Positions 59,304-64,000 of a DNA stretch of 64,000 nt are shown piece by piece. The notes under the pieces were generated by a model. The model saw only the letters and a program-made list of their open reading frames with translations. It was not told the origin of the DNA and did not search any database. Origin of the DNA: Maratus speciosus (Eukaryota > Arthropoda > Arachnida > Araneae > Salticidae); NCBI GenBank assembly GCA_963932465.1, contig CAWVRF010001074.1, forward strand, positions 186,001 through 250,000, given 5' to 3'. A program made the translations under genes and the position numbers. Within the stretch, counting starts at the first letter, position 1. Each line of letters opens with the position of its first letter.

Positions 59304-60870
59304 CAGATATATATATCAGTGTGATTAAACATTAAAATGTTAAAACTTCGACCTGTTTTTCAGTTAACTCGATTTTTAAATGGATAATCCTCATGGTTCA
59401 TAAAATTAAGGACAGGATTTTCCTTAATATAAATTGACTGTTGATGAGTATTTGCTTAGTATTTTTTTAAATAAAAATATTGAGCAAATAGTCATTTGTA
59501 CATTATTTTTACAACATGTCATGACATTTCTTTTATTTTTTTTTTAACTCTTTATGTCCCAAATTATGAATTCATGAAAATTTCATCTAAAACATTTTTT
59601 GTAAATTTTTGAAACTACATTAAAAGATTTACACACACATTTAATAAATTTTCCAAGGATTTTGCAATTTAAAGTCAATTAATTAAATTTGTATTTATAG
59701 GAATTTTTGCAATATTTATAACTTCATTCAAATCTTTTATTTTAAATAATTTTTTTAGCATTTTATAGAATTAGGAAATGCACAAATATAATGCTCTTAC
59801 AATAGAAACATAGGAATAATTCCGAACTGAAACTTTTCACCCTCAAACTTTCAAAGTCAAAAAAGCTAAAGAGAGGCCAAAAAAAAAAAAAAAAAAAAAA
59901 ACAATTTGTTCAACCAAAAATGCTTTTGGAATAAGATAACATAAAGTACCTATAACTCATTCTAAAATGTACTAACAAACTAATCGATGCATATTTTATA
60001 TCAAGTTATTTTAATGGTACGTTAAAGTAGCGTCAGGGAATAAAGGGTTAAATAATTAATTATTCGGAAATTTGGTCCTTACAGTTATAGAGCGCACACA
60101 GAATTAAAAATATGAAAGAGAATGTTGTAAGAAATTAAAAGGAAGTGTGGTTTTAAAATCTTCAATAACTCTTAATAATTTTTAAATTAACTTTTCAAAT
60201 CTTATTGCAATAATTAAATTTTTCCTTTATTAAGGAATTTTCCTTCATAAAACCATTTAATAATATGTCAGTAAGATATTATAGAATATTTAAAAAAAAA
60301 AGTACAAAAATCCTTTAACTGTAAAATTTTACACAAGCTTACCATCCCCCCCCCCCCCCACCTCACACACACACAAAAGAAAAAAAGCAGGATATGATGA
60401 GTACTATTTTCGAATAAATATATTATTTATAAAAAATACTGCAGAATTGACAAAACTACTATTTTTTAAGTCTGTTACAAAACTATATTAAAATATAATA
60501 ATAATAAAATAAGAAGCTATAAAAATATCATATCAGATTTATCTAACAAAAGATTTTCAGATAAATAACAACCATTACTATAATTCTATTTTTTGGAAAA
60601 TTATTTCCTTTTGAAAACATTTATTTTTTTGCAAATTCGATGTTTTTTTGTTGTTGTTGTCTTTGTTTCTTCTGTATTGTTCAAATTATTCTTCGCTGTT
60701 TATAATTTTAACAATTTCCATAATCGAATAACAAATGCAAGCAAAAAGGGAAAGCAATATGAGGCTGAGGGAAGAACGCGGTAGTTTTCCCCTTTTCTCC
60801 ACAGCTGAAAAGGAAGGAGAATTTTTTCTAAGTTCTACTGTTAGCAGTCGTTCTCTCCCCAGACGCTAGT

Positions 60871-61570
60871 CATAGTGAGGCATTCTTCGAAAGAGCCGCT
60901 AGTCCTAAACTAAATTCCATAAATGACGGCATTGCGCAGCGCGCGAACACCGTCTTTTGAAAAGAACTCCCATCGTACATCTATGGCTAGAGAAAAAGGG
61001 ACATAAAATTTAAAACATTATTTTCATGTAATATTTGCGGTGTGAGTTTTAAATTAAGCAGTTTTTTTTAATGTGAAACGTGTATGTAATTCTTAAATTG
61101 TGTATAGTCTGATCAGTATTAGTACTGCAAACTACGTGGGCTTTCTGGACCCTATATTACCAAATAGTAATCTTCGTTTTGTTTAATAGCGAAGTGTCTG
61201 TCATTAGATAGGGTGAATTTTAGTATAAATACAGGTAATGAAAAATCCGCTAATTAGACAATTTTGGATCTGGTATCTTAACAAAATATTAAACATTTAC
61301 GGCAATTATATATATATATTCTCAAAATTCAATGCTTGTTTGTTTTTTTAATCAAATTATAAAATTCAACGTTCTTCGTTGTTTATTTATGATTTTAATG
61401 ATTTCCTTAAGCGAATAATGAATGCAACCGAAAAGGGATAATTACACAATGTTGAGGGAAGAACGGAGTTTTGTTTTTTCCCTTTGGATCACTTTTGAAA
61501 AAGAAGGAGAATTTTTTCAAAATTCTAGTATTAGAAATCGTTCTCTTCCCAGACGCTCGTATAAAAAAAT
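60871..61570 (+). repeat. Diverged satellite monomer followed by a diverged B end
   Basis: 60910-61110 aligns loosely with the 444-bp monomer: AATGACGGCATTGCGCAGCG against AATGACAGCATTGCGATCCG, GCGGTGTGAGTTTTAAAT against ACGGTGTGAGTTTTAAGT, GTGAAACGTGTATGTAATTC against ATGAAACGTATTTGTAATTC. 61360-61558 aligns with the last 200 bp of element B, ending CCCAGACGCTCGTATAAAAA. The middle does not align well by eye. The 71-codon ORF at 61422 is within the B-end relic. Confidence 0.65.
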
Positions 61571-62103
61571 AACTTTATGGGACAAAATATATACAAACTA
61601 CTGTTATGGCCGATTTTCAAAAATGAAGCAACTATAGCTTCCATGGCCGACGCAAAAATTTAGCAAACGGACGCACCAGTTGGAGTGTTGTTACAGGTCC
61701 CGTTCGTGTCTATACAATTCGAAATAAAGTTACCCTGCCTAAAATAATGGTATTATTTCTCTAAATTTGTCATTAAACGTTTTTTCGCGAAAAAAAAAAA
61801 AGTTATTATTATGAAACAGCCGTTATAAATGAAGTGCTAGGTGAAGACGAAAGATATATATATTCTGATATATATATCAGAAAACTATAAAAAAAAAAAA
61901 AAAAAAAAAGATCTGTATAATGTGTCCTATCGTCCTAAATAAATTTACTGGCAAACTGACAGTAACGTTAATAAGGATAAGCAAAAAATATAATTTATTA
62001 TCGAAATTTGCTAAATTATATGTTAATAACACGCGAAACAATGTAAAATGCATCAAACAAAATCTTATTTTCAGTATGAAAGATTAATGTTTAAATTCAT
62101 TTT
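61571..62103. other. Non-coding, with a Tigger-remnant fragment
   Basis: 61805-61851 repeats the YYETAV-INEVLGEDER codons found in the foldback arms (single orientation). Next to it are a CTGATATATATATCAG palindrome and a 21-base A run. Nothing else recognised. Confidence 0.45.
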
Positions 62104-62357
62104 AAATATCAACGTTGTGTGATCAACGCTCTAAAGGGGAAATCACACCGGAGCCGAGAGCAGGGGCTGTACGTAAATTGCCCCCGTCTCGTCTATTCCT
62201 CTGTCCCCACCTACTATAATAATGGTTTATTTTAAACATCAACGTTGTGTCATCAACGCTCTAAAGGGGAAATCACACCAGAGCCGAGAGCAGGGGCTGT
62301 ACGTAAATTCTCCCCGTCTCTTCTATTCCTCTGTCCCCGCCTACTATAATAATGGAC
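62104..62357 (+). repeat. Tandem duplication, 130-bp unit, two copies
   Basis: ATCAACGTTGTGTnATCAACG starts at 62108 and 62238. Both copies continue through CTCTAAAGGGGAAATCACAC, GAGCCGAGAGCAGGGGCTGT, ACGTAAATT and CTACTATAATAATGG with a few mismatches. The 77-codon ORF starting at 62222 is not supported by any recognised domain. Confidence 0.8.
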
Positions 62358-64000
62358 TAAGTCGTTACATCACAGATTATAATCTTATTCAGATGAGAAA
62401 CTCCCATTGGCTGCAATGGAAATTTCTTCTAACATGGGATTCGCATAGAAACTAGCGCCGTCTAGAGGGGGGGCGGTAGAACATCTAGCATGGTTGCCAT
62501 ATGACTGCAGTATTTGGCAGTTTATCGCTTTTTTGGCGACTTTTGAAGAAGGGAATGGGGAAAAAAAGGGAAGGGGGTGGTTAGGGAATGTTTGTAAACA
62601 TTAGTATTTACCGCAGCTGACGACTTTATCGGCAGTCGGCAACAGCGTTTTTGACTGTTCGAATCAATGTTTTAAAAAACAAAAATCTCTCAGCGATGAT
62701 TTTTCTTGAAATTTTTAATGATTAAATAATTTTTAAATAAAAAATAGATACTTTTTCCCCTTCATAAAACTATTCACTTAATATGAAATATCGGTAAATT
62801 GTTAAATTACGTAAAATATTTTCTTTTACCCTTGAGAGAGGGTGAGGAAAAATATCCTTGTGTAATTTATTTCATTAATATATATATTCTATTCTTTAAA
62901 ATGTTCATTTCTAACTATTATTAAAATTCTACAGTTTCATAGGATTTTTTTTTTTTTTTTTAATTCTCAATAAATATTTATGGAGAGTTGTCTCACTCTT
63001 TTAAAAGTTAATTGTTAATTAAGAAAAATTTTTTCTTAAATTTAAAAAACAAAAGGTACAAATTTTGTAAGAGGAAAAATCAAGATTTTTTTTTTTATTT
63101 TAAATTAACATTGCAGATCAATTCTAGTTTTAATTAATGTTGTATTTTTTATTGTCCCTATTACCTTATTTTGAAATTTCTCATCTTGATTTTCATTCTG
63201 AAAAACAAAATAAACTTTTTTATCCTTTAGTGGTGGAATAAGAATTATGGCTGTCAGTTTATTTTTAACGCATAAATCTCCAAATAGTAATCTTTACGCT
63301 ATTTCATCACAGAAATTCTACAATTAAATAAGGCAATTATTATTTTGCCGTTATGAAATGTCTCTCATTCTTTTTATATACCTTTTTTGACCACAAAATT
63401 TTAATTTCATAAAAAAAATGTTTATTTAATGTGAATTATCAGTAAATTTATATGCTATTAGAAAGAAAATATTAAAATTATATAATTTTTTCAATTAAAA
63501 TCTTCAATTTGAAATGGAAGATTTTTTTTTTTCGTCTTTTACTCTTGGGGAAGGGGGGGAGGGAGGGGGGGGAAGGGTCATCCATTGTATAACTTCATTA
63601 TATATTTTCAATTCTTTAATATCTTTAATTTTAAAACCATTATTAAAATTAGTTTTTTAAATTCATAAATCTTTGTGCAGACTTCCAAATATTCATTTTT
63701 TTTTTTTTTTTTGCTCGTGTTCTTAAAATTTGGCCAAAAAAAAAAAAGTTTTATGATTTCGTTCATTATCATACCATTTCAATTTTTGAAAAAATTCGCT
63801 TCTATAACCATTATTAAAATTATAAAGCTACATATATATATATATATATTATAAATCTTTATGATAACCATTATTAAAATTATAATATATATATGTATTT
63901 ATAAATCTTTATGAAGACTTTAAAATATTTATATTTTTTTACTTATATTTCTCAAAATTTGATGATAGTTTACTATCCACAGAAATTTGTTTAAAAGTTT
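62358..64000. other. AT-rich non-coding sequence
   Basis: No gene, TIR or array recognised. Contains a G-rich tract capable of quadruplex pairing (63547-63577), T runs near 62947 and 63698, and two similar ATAACCATTATTAAAATTATA stretches near 63807 and 63864 separated by an AT microsatellite. Confidence 0.4.

Larger units (their letters stand above)
52717..60870. mobile_element. Element B copy 2, split by a Helitron
   Basis: Left end ACGAGCGTCTGGGGAGAGAA preceded by ATAAAATA, as in copy 1. Without the insert at 52923-57716 it is about 3360 bp and differs from copy 1 by scattered substitutions and tract lengths. The right terminus reads GACGCTAGT instead of GACGCTCGT, and the following bases (CATAGTGA) do not repeat ATAAAATA, so the right TSD is lost: the junction is a recombination or duplication edge. 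Confidence 0.85.

Overview
The window is AT-rich, repeat-dominated eukaryotic DNA. It has no prokaryotic-style gene packing, no rRNA or tRNA gene that I can recognise, and no host protein-coding gene that I can support. Long A/T, poly-C and poly-G runs, microsatellites, TA-flanked pogo/Tigger-type and mariner-type elements, a Helitron, a hAT transposon and a satellite array point to an invertebrate metazoan nuclear genome. An arthropod, possibly a chelicerate, is my guess; nothing here fixes the species.

Layout. (1) 1-4410: a degenerate TTCGCGA-type minisatellite whose orientation flips twice, split by a 2.8-kb TIR element (138-2933, 8-bp TSD). (2) 4.5-7.66 kb: deletion derivatives and fragments of a CAGGGCCGAAACTAG-ended family. 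(3) 7666-26922: a head-to-tail array of four hAT units (about 4.87-kb period). Units 1-3 are cut inside the transposase start codon. Unit 4 has both TIRs but a frameshifted gene. (4) 26986-39105: a 12.1-kb TIR element with an 8-bp TSD and GATTAC-rich ends. It carries nested minisatellites, a Tigger-like element, two foldbacks and MITEs, but no transposase. (5) 39514-42858: a 3.3-kb TIR element, here called B. (6) 42859-46851: nine tandem monomers of a 444-bp satellite with a four-monomer higher-order period. (7) 46852-52253: a complete hAT element with 16-bp TIRs, 8-bp TSDs and an intact 657-aa transposase, the only convincing intact gene. (8) 52254-52716: one more satellite monomer. (9) 52717-60870: a second B copy, split by a 4.8-kb non-autonomous Helitron. 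(10) 60871-64000: diverged relatives of the satellite and of the B end, then AT-rich sequence with nothing recognisable.

How it fits together. The block hAT right end - satellite monomer - B occurs twice (26.9-42.9 kb and 52.2-60.9 kb), so most insertions can be checked against an empty paralogous site inside this window. Three such comparisons fix insertion boundaries to the base: the 12.1-kb element is missing from copy 2, the Helitron is missing from copy 1, and the satellite monomers give the pre-insertion sites of hAT and B. The inferred order is: satellite; hAT and B insertion into adjacent monomers; duplication of the block; then hAT tandem amplification and the 12.1-kb insertion in one copy and the Helitron insertion in the other.
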